This document shows positions 1 to 7,902 of a stretch of DNA of 28,658 bases, one piece after another (the stretch's first letter is position 1; every line of letters begins with the position of its first letter). This DNA is from CAVXAE01 sp044225565. Lineage in GTDB: Bacteria; Pseudomonadota; Gammaproteobacteria; Steroidobacterales; Steroidobacteraceae. The stretch is taken from NCBI GenBank assembly GCA_044225565.1, contig JBGAIL010000045.1, positions 1-28,658 of the forward strand. Direction: 5' to 3'. Position numbers and translations under genes: made by a program. The notes under the pieces are model-generated. The model saw only the letters and a program-made list of their open reading frames with translations, was not told the origin of the DNA and made no database searches.

Positions 1-1
1 C

Positions 2-313
2 GAGGACAAGCTGCTGCTCAAAGTGCGCATCGAGCGGCTCGGCAAGCCGAACTCCTTCTCGCAGCAGCAGCCGAGCTTCTGCCAGCACGTGCTGCAGGAG
101 CCGCAGATCGAAAGCGCCGATGCTGCGGCAGGCGTCTACGTGACGCGCACGCCATTCCTCTATTTCGAGACGCAGCTCGACACGCAAGTGGTGCTCGCGG
201 GAGTGGCGTACCACCATCTGGTCGAGCACGAAGGGAATCTGCGCATCCGCTTGAAGAAGGTGGAGCTCGTCAACTGCGACGCGGCGCTGCCTTCCATCCA
301 GCTGTTCCCGTGA
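2..313 (+). CDS. Aromatic-ring-hydroxylating dioxygenase beta (small) subunit, 3' part only
   Basis: The gene runs in from before the window; about 103 codons are visible, read from base 2. The C-terminal stretch matches the small-subunit fold (SnoaL/NTF2-like) of Rieske ring-hydroxylating oxygenases: a strand carrying VTRTPFLYFET, then a charged strand and the typical closing segment LKKVELVNCDAALPSIQLF. In this family the beta subunit has no metal site; it is structural and packs against the Rieske/mononuclear-iron alpha subunit, which would be expected just upstream and out of view. Its TGA stop overlaps the GTG start of the following ligase by 4 nt, so it belongs to that operon. The family call is moderately sure. 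An isolated SnoaL-like protein is the alternative. Confidence 0.7.
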   Translation, partial: EDKLLLKVRIERLGKPNSFSQQQPSFCQHVLQEPQIESADAAAGVYVTRTPFLYFETQLDTQVVLAGVAYHHLVEHEGNLRIRLKKVELVNCDAALPSIQLFP

Positions 314-2040
314 GCGCGCAGGAAGAGGGCGGGCTCCCGTTCCAGAAACCCTGCGATGCGCTGCTGCACGCGGCGCGCATTCACCCGGATCGGCCGTTTC
401 TCCGCGTGCTGCCCGAGACGGCCGGCATCTATGGCATCGAAGCCCGCAGCCACACGTATGCGCAGACCGCGGAGCGGGTGGAGGCGCTGAAGCACTGGTA
501 CGAAGCCGCCGGCATCGGGCACGGGCATCGTGTCGGGCTGATGCTGCAGAACCGGCCCGGATTCTTCTTCAACTGGCTCGCGCTCAATGCGCTCGGCGCT
601 TCCGTGGTGCCGCTCAGCACGGAATGGCGTGCGACGGAGCTGGAGTACGTCGTCGGGCACAGCGAGCTCTGCATGGCGGTGGTGCAGCCCAATCGGGTGG
701 CGGAGCTGGAAGCAGCGGCTGAGTCCCTTTCGCGGTCGGTGAGCGTGACCACGGAACGGGAATTGGAAGAGGGTGCGGCCGGTCGGCACCGTCGCGTCAC
801 CGAAGCTGCGGCCCGCATCGCGGGCGTGCCCGACATCCATACCGAGTGCGCGTTGTTGTATACGTCCGGCACGACGGGTCGTCCGAAGGGCTGCATTCTG
901 CCCAACGAGTATTTCATCCAGGCCGGGCACTGGTACGCCACGATCGGCGGCGCCTGCACGGTGAGGCCGGGTGAAGAGCGCATGCTCACGCCGCTGCCCA
1001 CTGCGCACATGAACGCGATGGCCTGCTCGACGATGTGCATGCTGATGACGGGCGGCTGCCTGATCGCGCTGGACCGTTTCCACGCGAGCACGTGGTGGCA
1101 GAGCGTGCGCGAATCACAGGCGACCATCGTTCACTATCTGGGCGTGATGCCTGCGATGCTGATGTCCGCTCCACCTTTGCCGTCGGATCAGGATCATCAG
1201 GTGCGGTTCGGGTTCGGCGCGGGGGTGAATCCCAAGCTGCACGCGCCGTTCGAGGAGCGTTTCGGTTTTCCTCTGCTCGAAGCGTGGGCCATGACCGAGA
1301 CGGGGTCCGGCGCGGTGGTCATCGCGAACCGGGAGTCGCGGCACGTCGGCACGGCCTGCTTCGGCAGAGCGGAGCACCGGGTGGAATACCGACTCGTCGA
1401 TGACGAGGGGAAGGACGTGCCGGTGGGCGTCCCGGGAGAATTGCTGGTGCGCGGACGGGGCGCGAATCCCCGCTTCGGCTTTTTCGCCGGGTATCTGAAG
1501 GACGCCGCGGCCACGGATGAGAGCTGGCGTGGCGGGTTCTTCCACACCGGTGACGTGGTTCGAGCGGACGCGGAGGGGAATCTCTTCTTCGTCGACCGCA
1601 AGAAGAACGTCATCCGCCGCAGCGGCGAGAACATCTCGGCGGTGGAAGTCGAAAGCGCGCTCATCCGGCATCCCGGGGTGCGCTCGGTGGGCGTGGCGGC
1701 GGTGCCGGATGCGATTCGGGGCGACGAGGTGCTGGCATGCGTCGTGCTCAAGGACGCGCCGGGGGAAGGCGGCCACCGGGCGACAGCCCAGGGCGGTGTC
1801 GCAAGTCCGCAGGCATCGTCCAGTGTGCGTGAAGCGCTCGCCCAGGAGCTCGTGCGATTCGCGCTGTCGCAGATCGCCTATTTCAAAGTGCCGGGCTACG
1901 TGGTGTTCTGTGATGCGCTGCCGCTCACCGCCACCGAAAAGATTCAACGCGCAGAGCTGCGTGCGCTGGCGGTGAAGTCTCTCGAAGCCGGCGACGCCAT
2001 CGACACGCGTGCGCTGAAGAAGAGGGACGTCGCGGCATGA
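310..2040 (+). CDS. AMP-forming acyl/aryl-CoA ligase (ANL superfamily)
   Basis: This 576-residue adenylate-forming ligase activates a carboxylic acid with ATP to an acyl-adenylate and then a CoA thioester. Visible motifs are the phosphate-binding loop LLYTSGTTGRPKGC (about 183-196), the A5 motif AWAMTETGS, the hinge region FHTGDVV with FVDRKKNVIRRSGENIS, and the C-terminal catalytic lysine in LTATEKIQR. It looks closest to the crotonobetaine/carnitine-CoA ligase-like branch, but the substrate cannot be assigned. A roughly 20-residue Gly/Ala/Ser-rich insertion interrupts the C-terminal domain around residues 482-505. The GTG start overlaps the previous stop (GTGA), and its own stop overlaps the next ATG (ATGA), indicating translational coupling. 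In context it probably activates the product or substrate of the ring-hydroxylating step. Confidence 0.88.
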   Translation: MSAQEEGGLPFQKPCDALLHAARIHPDRPFLRVLPETAGIYGIEARSHTYAQTAERVEALKHWYEAAGIGHGHRVGLMLQNRPGFFFNWLALNALGASVVPLSTEWRATELEYVVGHSELCMAVVQPNRVAELEAAAESLSRSVSVTTERELEEGAAGRHRRVTEAAARIAGVPDIHTECALLYTSGTTGRPKGCILPNEYFIQAGHWYATIGGACTVRPGEERMLTPLPTAHMNAMACSTMCMLMTGGCLIALDRFHASTWWQSVRESQATIVHYLGVMPAMLMSAPPLPSDQDHQVRFGFGAGVNPKLHAPFEERFGFPLLEAWAMTETGSGAVVIANRESRHVGTACFGRAEHRVEYRLVDDEGKDVPVGVPGELLVRGRGANPRFGFFAGYLKDAAATDESWRGGFFHTGDVVRADAEGNLFFVDRKKNVIRRSGENISAVEVESALIRHPGVRSVGVAAVPDAIRGDEVLACVVLKDAPGEGGHRATAQGGVASPQASSSVREALAQELVRFALSQIAYFKVPGYVVFCDALPLTATEKIQRAELRALAVKSLEAGDAIDTRALKKRDVAA

Positions 2041-3218
2041 CCCGCAAGTCCGATCGCGCCGGTTACGAAGGCATCGCGGTCGCCGTCCCCGTGACTATCC
2101 CGTACGCGCGCTACTCGACCAGGAGCGCGCATTGGTGGCTCGCCCGCGCACTGCGGGAGCTGCTGGAGCAGTCCGGCCTGCGCAAGGAGGAAATCGACGG
2201 CCTGTGCGTGTCCAGTTTCCTGCTCGCTCCGGATACCGCGGTCGCTCTCGTGCAGCACTTCGGCGTATCCCCACGCTGGCTGGATCACATCCCGATGGGT
2301 GGCGCGTGTGGCGTCGTGGCTCTGCGGCGCGCGGCGCGTGCCGTGCAGGCGGGCGACGCGGACATCGTCGCCTGCATCGCCGGCGACACCAATCATGTCG
2401 ATTCCTTCCGTCAGACGGTCTCGAGCTTCAGCCAGTTCGCACGCGACGCGGTGTATCCGTACGGCTCGGGCGGCCCCAACGCGAGCTTCGCGTTCCTCAC
2501 CAGCTACTACATGCGCGAGTTCGGCGCGACGTCCGAAGATTTCGGCAAGCTCTGCGTCGCCCAGCGCGAGAACGCGCTCAAGTTCCCGCACGCCTTGATG
2601 AAGAAGCCGCTCACGATGCAGGAGTACCTGGAGGCGCGGCCCATCGCCGAGCCGCTGCGCCTGTTCGACTGCGTGATGCCTTGCGCCGGCGCGGAAGCGT
2701 TCCTCGTCATGCGGGCCGGGCGCGCGGCGGCGCTGGGTCTGCATGCAGCCCGCATCCTGGGCACCATCGAGCGTCACAATGCCTTTCCGTCGGATCCCAT
2801 CCAGATGCGCGGCGGGTGGGCGCTGGACCGCGAGGATCTCTATGCCCAGGCCGGCGTCGCGCCCGCCGATATGGATTTCGTGCAGACCTACGACGACTAT
2901 CCCGTCATCACCCTGATGCAGCTCGAGGACCTGGGTTACTGCGGCAAGGGCGAAGGCCCGGCGTTCGTGCGCGAGCATACGTTCACGGTCGATGGGTCGT
3001 TCCCGGTCAACACGAGCGGCGGCCAACTCTCGGTGGGGCAGGCCGGCGCGGCGGGGGGCTATCTGGGGCTGGTCGAGGCGCTGCGTCAACTGACCGATGC
3101 GGCGGAGAATCGCCAGGTGCGCGATGCGCAGCTCGCGCTGGTGAGCGGCTTCGGCATGATCAATTACGACCGCGGCCTGTGCACCGGCGCGGCGATTCTC
3201 GCGCGAGATGCGGCATGA
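2037..3218 (+). CDS. Thiolase-fold protein (SCP-x/Ltp2-like), DUF35-partnered type
   Basis: This 393-residue thiolase-superfamily protein resembles the non-specific lipid-transfer/SCP-x branch. Cys91 in GGACGVVALRRAA sits where the acyl-accepting cysteine lies. The family's second motif, normally ending GHPxG, here reads NTSGGQLSVGQAGAAGG (325-341), so the catalytic histidine position is Gln335. The motif normally holding NEAFA/HDCFT is YDDYPV (285-290). These changes, plus the DUF35 gene directly downstream, resemble thiolase-fold enzymes that act with a DUF35 partner, such as the Ltp2 retro-aldolase in steroid side-chain degradation or PhlC in the PhlABC acyltransferase. It is therefore more likely a C-C lyase or acyltransferase than an ordinary beta-ketothiolase; this is inference. 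It has 4-nt overlaps at both ends. Confidence 0.85.
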   Translation: MTRKSDRAGYEGIAVAVPVTIPYARYSTRSAHWWLARALRELLEQSGLRKEEIDGLCVSSFLLAPDTAVALVQHFGVSPRWLDHIPMGGACGVVALRRAARAVQAGDADIVACIAGDTNHVDSFRQTVSSFSQFARDAVYPYGSGGPNASFAFLTSYYMREFGATSEDFGKLCVAQRENALKFPHALMKKPLTMQEYLEARPIAEPLRLFDCVMPCAGAEAFLVMRAGRAAALGLHAARILGTIERHNAFPSDPIQMRGGWALDREDLYAQAGVAPADMDFVQTYDDYPVITLMQLEDLGYCGKGEGPAFVREHTFTVDGSFPVNTSGGQLSVGQAGAAGGYLGLVEALRQLTDAAENRQVRDAQLALVSGFGMINYDRGLCTGAAILARDAA

Positions 3219-4459
3219 CGCAGCCACTCACCCGGCCGAAGCGCAAGAATCCGGTCCTGCGCACGCGGCAGGCGACGTTGCCACCGACGACCCGCAGCCG
3301 TGTCGCGCTCGGCATGACTGCCGCGGCGGCCGAAGGCCGCTTCGAGCTTCAGGAATGCGTCGAGTGCGGCACCGTCCAGTATCCGCCGCGTGAAGCCTGC
3401 GTGAGCTGCCTTTCTGCGGAGCTCGCGTGGCGCGAGCAGGCCGGTGACGGAGAGCTCATCTCCGAGACCCGCCTGCAGCACAGCAACGATCTGTTCTTCC
3501 GCGAGCGGCTGCCGTGGCGCCTGGGCCTGGTGCGGCTGGATCGCGGGCCCGCCGTCGTCGCGCACCTGCACGGCGACATCGCGCCAGCTCCGGCGCGCGT
3601 GCGAATCATCGCGAGGCTCGACAAGGCCGGGCAGGCAGTCCTCGTGGCGTTACCCGAGAAGGATGTGGCGAACATGGCCGACGACAGGCAGCTGCGCGAG
3701 ATGACGTGCGATCTCAAATTCCGCAAGGTGCTGGTCACCGATGGCAAGACGGCGCTGGGCCAGGCGGTGACGCGCGCCGTCGTCGACGCGGGCGCCGACC
3801 TGGTGGGGGTGGGCCATGCCGAGCCGTGGAAGCGCCTGCCGGGGCTCGACGAGCTCGCGAAGCTGAGGCCGGTGAGCCTGCTGCCGCTCGACGTCACGAA
3901 TCCGAAGTCGGTGAAGGAGGCCGCGGCCGAGATCGGCGGGCGCGTCGACGTCCTCGTCAATACGGCGGAATTCCATCGCGGCTACGGCATCGGCGGCCGC
4001 ACCGGAACGGACGTGGCGCAGAGCGAGATGGACGTGAACTACTTCGGCCTGCTGCGGCTGGCGCAGGAGTTCGGGCCGGCGATGCAGCACCGCGGAGCGG
4101 ACGGGCAGTCGAGCGCCGTCGCCTGGGTGAACCTGCTTTCCATCTACGCGCTGAGCAATTTCCCGCCGCACGGCACGTTCTCCGCTTCCAAGGCGGCGGC
4201 ATACTCGCTTTCGCAATGCCTGCGCGCGGAGATGCGTCCCGCGGGCATCCGGGTGATCAACGTGTTCCCCGGGCCCATCGACGACGAGTGGAACCAGCTG
4301 GTGCCTCCGCCGAAGCTCGCTCCGCGTGCGCTGGCGGCGGCCATCGTCAAGGCGCTGCAGGATGGCGTGGAGGATGTGTATCCCGGCGACGTCGCGCAGG
4401 AATGGCGTGCGCGCTGGAGGGAGAATCCCAAGGTGCTGGAGCGGGAGCTGGCGCTGTGA
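3215..4459 (+). CDS. DUF35 (Zn-ribbon/OB-fold) fused to a degenerate SDR domain
   Basis: This 414-residue protein joins two domains. Residues about 35-150 are a DUF35 unit: a zinc ribbon with Cys48, Cys51, Cys62 and Cys65 (CVECG...PPREACVSC) followed by an OB fold. Such proteins dock on thiolase-fold enzymes and help bind CoA substrates. Residues about 168-400 are a short-chain dehydrogenase/reductase fold: beta1 with KVLVTDGKTALG (an untidy TGxxxGxG motif), VNTA in place of NNAG, Ser309, and FSASK where YxxxK is expected. Phe322 lies 13 residues after Ser309, exactly the catalytic tyrosine position, so this domain probably lacks normal oxidoreductase chemistry. The ATG at 3215 overlaps the thiolase stop; its TGA overlaps the next GTG. 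The fusion suggests the SDR-like domain is held at the thiolase complex as a binding or scaffold module. Confidence 0.85.
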   Translation: MTQPLTRPKRKNPVLRTRQATLPPTTRSRVALGMTAAAAEGRFELQECVECGTVQYPPREACVSCLSAELAWREQAGDGELISETRLQHSNDLFFRERLPWRLGLVRLDRGPAVVAHLHGDIAPAPARVRIIARLDKAGQAVLVALPEKDVANMADDRQLREMTCDLKFRKVLVTDGKTALGQAVTRAVVDAGADLVGVGHAEPWKRLPGLDELAKLRPVSLLPLDVTNPKSVKEAAAEIGGRVDVLVNTAEFHRGYGIGGRTGTDVAQSEMDVNYFGLLRLAQEFGPAMQHRGADGQSSAVAWVNLLSIYALSNFPPHGTFSASKAAAYSLSQCLRAEMRPAGIRVINVFPGPIDDEWNQLVPPPKLAPRALAAAIVKALQDGVEDVYPGDVAQEWRARWRENPKVLERELAL

Positions 4460-5193
4460 GCGGCAAGATGCGCCAGACGGCCATCGTCACCGGCGGCAGC
4501 TCGGGCATCGGCGCTTCGGTGTGCCGTTCTTTCCTGGATGCCGGCTACGAAGTGATCTCGCTCGCGCGGCATCCCGCGGAGCAGCGCTCGCCGAAGCTCA
4601 CTTCGATCGAAGTGGACTTGATGGATACGAAGATGACTGCCGAGGTGGCGCGGGACCTCGCGGCCAGCCGGCCAGCGGCGACCATCGTGCACAACGCTGG
4701 CGCGGTGCGCGAGAAGGTCCTGGAAGAGGTCTCGCTCGAGGATCTCACCGCACTGTTCCATCTCCACATGGCGGCGGGCCTCACGCTGGTGCAGGCGAAC
4801 CTGGCCGCCATGAAGCAGGAGCGCTACGGCCGCATCATCCTCGTTTCCACGCGTGCCGTGCTCGGGCTCGCCAAGCGCACGGCGTACTCGGCGACGAAGG
4901 CGGGCATGATCGGCATGACGCGCACCTGGGCGCTCGAGCTCGCTCCCTTCGGCATCACGGTCAACGCCGTCGCGCCCGGACCCATCGCGGAGACCTCCAT
5001 CTTCCACGAGATCATTCCGGCGGACAGCCCGAAGGTCGCGGCGGTGGCGCAGTCCGTTCCCGTGAAGCGGCTCGGCCGGCCGGACGACGTGGCGCGCGCG
5101 GTGCTGTTCTTCGCTTCCCCCGAGAACACGTTCATCACGGGGCAGACCTTGTTCGTCTGCGGCGGCACGTCCGTCGGAAGCATCACGTTCTGA
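4456..5193 (+). CDS. Classical short-chain dehydrogenase/reductase (SDR), FabG-like
   Basis: This is a complete 245-residue classical SDR. It has the NAD(P)-binding TGGSSGIG (12-19), NAG (80-82), catalytic Ser131, Tyr144 and Lys148 in YSATK, and the APGPI segment after beta6. These are the hallmarks of an NAD(P)-dependent alcohol/ketone oxidoreductase such as 3-oxoacyl reductases or cis-diol dehydrogenases. The GTG start at 4456 is chosen because it gives the same 4-nt GTGA overlap seen at the other junctions; ATG at 4468 is the alternative. It has an intact active site, unlike the SDR domain fused to DUF35 just upstream, so it probably supplies the real redox step of the pathway. The substrate is unknown. 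Confidence 0.87.
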   Translation: MSGKMRQTAIVTGGSSGIGASVCRSFLDAGYEVISLARHPAEQRSPKLTSIEVDLMDTKMTAEVARDLAASRPAATIVHNAGAVREKVLEEVSLEDLTALFHLHMAAGLTLVQANLAAMKQERYGRIILVSTRAVLGLAKRTAYSATKAGMIGMTRTWALELAPFGITVNAVAPGPIAETSIFHEIIPADSPKVAAVAQSVPVKRLGRPDDVARAVLFFASPENTFITGQTLFVCGGTSVGSITF

Positions 5194-5222
5194 AGCGCGC
5201 GCAGGCGGCGCAGGAGCTCCTC

Positions 5223-6005
5223 ATGCCCAGTGACACTCTCTTCAAGCTCGCCGCGGAGCTGGCTTCAGGCGCCATCCGCGTGGTGGACCTCACGCAGACG
5301 CTGTCGCCGGATTTTCCGCAGATCTCCCTGCCGCCGGAGCTGGGACAGGTGCGGCCGTTCCGCATCGAGGAGATCTCGCGCTACGACGAGCGGGGTCCGG
5401 CCTGGTACTGGAACAATTTCTCGTGCGGCGAGCACACCGGTACTCATTTCGATGCGCCCATCCACTGGATCTCGGGGAAGGATCTGCCCCAGAACGCCGT
5501 GGACACCGTGCCTGTGCAGACGCTCATCGCGCCCGCGTGCGTGATCGATTGTTCGCGCGAAGCTGCGGCGAATGCGGATTTCCTGCTCACCGTGGAATTC
5601 GTGCGGACGTGGGAAAAGGCGCACGGCACGATTCCCAAGGGCGCATGGGTACTGATGCGCACCGACTGGTCGAAGCGCACGGACCCCGTGGCGTACCAGA
5701 ATTACGACGAGACCGGGCAGCACACCCCCGGGCCCGACGCCGAGGTGGTGCGCTTCCTGGTGGAGCAGCGTGGCGTGCTCGGCTTCGGCTCGGAGGCCAT
5801 CGGGACGGATGCGGGGCAGGGGTATCACCTGTCGCCGCCGTATCCCTGCCACTACTATATGCACGGCAACGGGCGGTACGGGCTGCAATGCCTGACGAAC
5901 CTGGACCTCCTGCCTCCGACGGGCGCGGTGATCATCTGCCCGCCGCTCAAGATCAAACAGGGGTCGGGGAGCCCGTTGCGGGTGCTGGCGCTGGTGGCCG
6001 GCTAG
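5223..6005 (+). CDS. Cyclase-family metal hydrolase (KynB/isatin hydrolase-like)
   Basis: This 260-residue member of the cyclase/kynurenine formamidase family comprises metal-dependent hydrolases acting on N-formyl, lactam or similar amide/ester bonds. The signature HTGTHFDAPIH (71-81) supplies the metal ligands His71, His75 and Asp77, with His81 nearby. A second conserved patch, SEAIGTDAG, is followed by a His-rich loop (His210, His214) near the C terminus. It starts at ATG 5223, 6 nt after an AGGAGC ribosome-binding site (5212-5217), and lies 29 nt after the SDR stop. The family includes isatin hydrolase and kynurenine formamidase, so a ring-opening or deacylation step in aromatic breakdown is plausible. 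The exact substrate is not evident. Confidence 0.82.
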   Translation: MPSDTLFKLAAELASGAIRVVDLTQTLSPDFPQISLPPELGQVRPFRIEEISRYDERGPAWYWNNFSCGEHTGTHFDAPIHWISGKDLPQNAVDTVPVQTLIAPACVIDCSREAAANADFLLTVEFVRTWEKAHGTIPKGAWVLMRTDWSKRTDPVAYQNYDETGQHTPGPDAEVVRFLVEQRGVLGFGSEAIGTDAGQGYHLSPPYPCHYYMHGNGRYGLQCLTNLDLLPPTGAVIICPPLKIKQGSGSPLRVLALVAG

Positions 6006-6040
6006 GCGACCGGGCAGACGATTCGTGCGGGAGTTCGGGA

Positions 6041-7279
6041 TTGACGAAGCGGAATGGCTCTTTCGGCGCGCGCACCGCGGCGCGCCAGCTCATGGACGAC
6101 CTCGGTCGCGTCGCAGGCGATGGCGGGAAAGTGTGCCAGCTCGGCGGCGGCAATCCGGCGTGGATTCCCGAAGTGGCCGAAGAGCTCATGAAGGCGGTGC
6201 GCGACATCGCGAGCGATCCGGCGTTGTTCCGCCGTTTCGCCACGGCCTATAGCGGCCCGGAAGGTGACCGGTCGACGCGCGAAGTGCTCGCGGAATGGTT
6301 GTCACCGCGGCTGAGCAGTGCGCTGTCCTGGCGCAACATCGCGCTGTGCGCGGGGACGCAGTCCACGCTCTACGCGCTGTTCAATCTCTTCTCGCAGGCG
6401 GGTCCGGGCGAGGAGTCGCGAGTCGTGCTGCCGATGAGCCCGGAATATCTGGGCTACGTGGGGCTGACGCCGGCGGCGGGCCTGCGCACCGTGCGGGCGC
6501 GCATCGAGGAGATCGGCGCGAACCGTTTCAAGTACCGGGTCGATCTCGGCGCGCTTTCGCTGGACGAGCGCGATGTGGCGCTGTGCGTCTCCCGGCCTTC
6601 GAATCCGTCGGGCAACGTGCTGGGGGATGCCGAAGTGCGCGCACTGCTCGAGCGTGCGAGCGGCGCAGGCATCCCGCTCATTCTCGATTCGGCATATGGA
6701 AACCCGTTCCCGGGCATCGATTTCACGCAGGGCACGCCCGGTTGGCAGCCTGGCATGGTGCTCTGCCTGTCGCTCTCCAAGCTGGGATTGCCGGCGGTCC
6801 GCACCGGCATCGTGGTTGCGGACGAGGCCGTAGTGGACGCGGTGGCCAATGTCACGGCGACCACGGCGCTGGCTCCGCCGAGCACCGGCGCAGTCATCGC
6901 GGACAGGCTGATTCGTTCCGGCGCCTTCGAGCGCGTGATCGCGATGGTCCGGCCGTTCTACGAAAGAAGGCGCGATCTCGCGGTGGAGTGGCTCGATGCC
7001 GCATTCGCGGGGCTGCCTTATCGGCTGCACGTTCCGGAAGGCGGGTTCTTTCTCTGGCTGTGGCTGCCCACGCTGAAGATCCGTTCCTCGGCGCTCTACG
7101 AGCAGCTCGCGCAGCGTGGCGTGGTCGTGGTTCCGGGCGAGCACTTCTTCGCGCCGGACGAGGTGGCGCATTGGCCGCACGCCACCCAGTGCCTGCGCAT
7201 CAACTACGCGCAGAGCGAGCCGGACGTGCTCGAGGGGCTGCGTTTGATCCGGGACGTGGCGGAGGCGAGCCTCGGATAG
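6041..7279 (+). CDS. avtA: Valine-pyruvate-type aminotransferase (AvtA-like), PLP fold type I
   Basis: This 412-residue class I/II PLP-dependent aminotransferase closely follows the AvtA pattern as I recall it from E. coli. It has the N-terminal GGGNPAWIPE, then AYSGPEGDRSTREVLAEWL, the segment VSRPSNPSGN (183-192), the cofactor Asp216/Tyr219 pair, the Schiff-base lysine Lys247 in SLSKLGLP, and the C-terminal PEGGFFLWLWLP and WPHATQCLRINY. AvtA moves amino groups between valine/alanine and 2-oxoisovalerate/pyruvate. No ATG exists near the first conserved residues; the TTG at 6041 has a GGGAG (6029-6033) at good spacing and is taken as the start. It follows the cyclase by 35 nt, so it may be the last gene of the catabolic operon, possibly acting on an amino-acid-like intermediate. 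Confidence 0.82.
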   Translation: MTKRNGSFGARTAARQLMDDLGRVAGDGGKVCQLGGGNPAWIPEVAEELMKAVRDIASDPALFRRFATAYSGPEGDRSTREVLAEWLSPRLSSALSWRNIALCAGTQSTLYALFNLFSQAGPGEESRVVLPMSPEYLGYVGLTPAAGLRTVRARIEEIGANRFKYRVDLGALSLDERDVALCVSRPSNPSGNVLGDAEVRALLERASGAGIPLILDSAYGNPFPGIDFTQGTPGWQPGMVLCLSLSKLGLPAVRTGIVVADEAVVDAVANVTATTALAPPSTGAVIADRLIRSGAFERVIAMVRPFYERRRDLAVEWLDAAFAGLPYRLHVPEGGFFLWLWLPTLKIRSSALYEQLAQRGVVVVPGEHFFAPDEVAHWPHATQCLRINYAQSEPDVLEGLRLIRDVAEASLG

Positions 7280-7287
7280 GCTATCCG
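7273..7287. repeat. Palindrome holding both stop codons of a convergent gene pair
   Basis: The perfect inverted repeat CGGATAG-G-CTATCCG spans the meeting point of the aminotransferase (+) and the VOC protein (-). Both genes end in TAG inside the two arms and are separated by a single base. No T-tract follows on either side, so it is at best a weak bidirectional pause or terminator. Confidence 0.45.
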
Positions 7288-7757
7288 CGTCGCGCCGCTT
7301 CGATCGCGGCGATGTCGATCTTCTTCATCGTCATCATCGCCTCGAACGCGCGCTTCGCGGCCTTGCGATCGGGATCGGTGGTGGCTTCCAGCAGCACGCG
7401 CGGCGTGATCTGCCAGGACAACCCCCATTTGTCCTTGCACCACCCACATGCGCTTTCCGTACCGCCGTTGCCGACGATGGCGTCCCAATAGCGATCGGTC
7501 TCGGCCTGGTCCCCGGTGACGATCTGGAACGAAAAGGCTTCGTTGTGCTTGAAAGCCGGGCCACCGTTCAGCCCGAGGCAGGGCACGCCCACCACCGTGA
7601 ACTCGACCGTGAGCACCTGCCCCTGCTTGCCGGACGGATAGTCGCCGGGAGCGTGGTGGACTGCGGTGACGGCGCTGTCCGGGAAGGTGCGGGCGTAGAA
7701 CCGGGCGGCTTCCTCGGCAGTGCCGTCATACCAGAGGCAGATCACGTTTCGGGTCAT
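7281..7757 (-). CDS. VOC-superfamily (glyoxalase fold) PhnB-like protein
   Basis: This 158-residue protein with the PhnB/3-demethylubiquinone-methyltransferase-like VOC fold has an N-terminal strand NVICLWYDGTAEEAARFY, a mid segment LGLNGGPAFKHNEAFSFQI, and GWCKDKWGLSWQITP near the end, all typical of this family. Members are small metal-binding or binding-only proteins of mostly unknown function; the methyltransferase name often attached is misleading. The start at 7757 is preferred over in-frame upstream codons because the VOC fold begins at once and a GGAG lies about 8 nt before it. The gene is 145 nt downstream of the glutaredoxin-MauE gene on the same strand and could be in its transcript, but this is unproven. 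Confidence 0.8.
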   Translation of the reverse strand: MTRNVICLWYDGTAEEAARFYARTFPDSAVTAVHHAPGDYPSGKQGQVLTVEFTVVGVPCLGLNGGPAFKHNEAFSFQIVTGDQAETDRYWDAIVGNGGTESACGWCKDKWGLSWQITPRVLLEATTDPDRKAAKRAFEAMMTMKKIDIAAIEAARRG

Positions 7758-7902
7758 CGGCGGTCTCCACGGTGGATGATGCGGGAACGGACAGATCGGG
7801 GTCGGGTTCCGATCCGGGCCGGCGTCGAGCGACAGCAGGCCGCCATGATGAGCCACCCGCTCGCAGGGAGCCAGGGCGGCTCCGTCCGGCCGGGGCACCG
7901 GA

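Noticed and set aside
2132..3214. Long in-frame extension upstream of the DUF35-SDR gene, which would add 361 residues
   Set aside because: The extension lies wholly inside the thiolase gene in another frame and is Arg/Gly-rich noise; ATG 3215 gives the same overlap style as the neighbouring genes.
1944..3227. A 427-codon - strand open frame opposite the thiolase-fold gene
   Set aside because: No recognisable domain, and it overlaps several coupled + strand genes completely.
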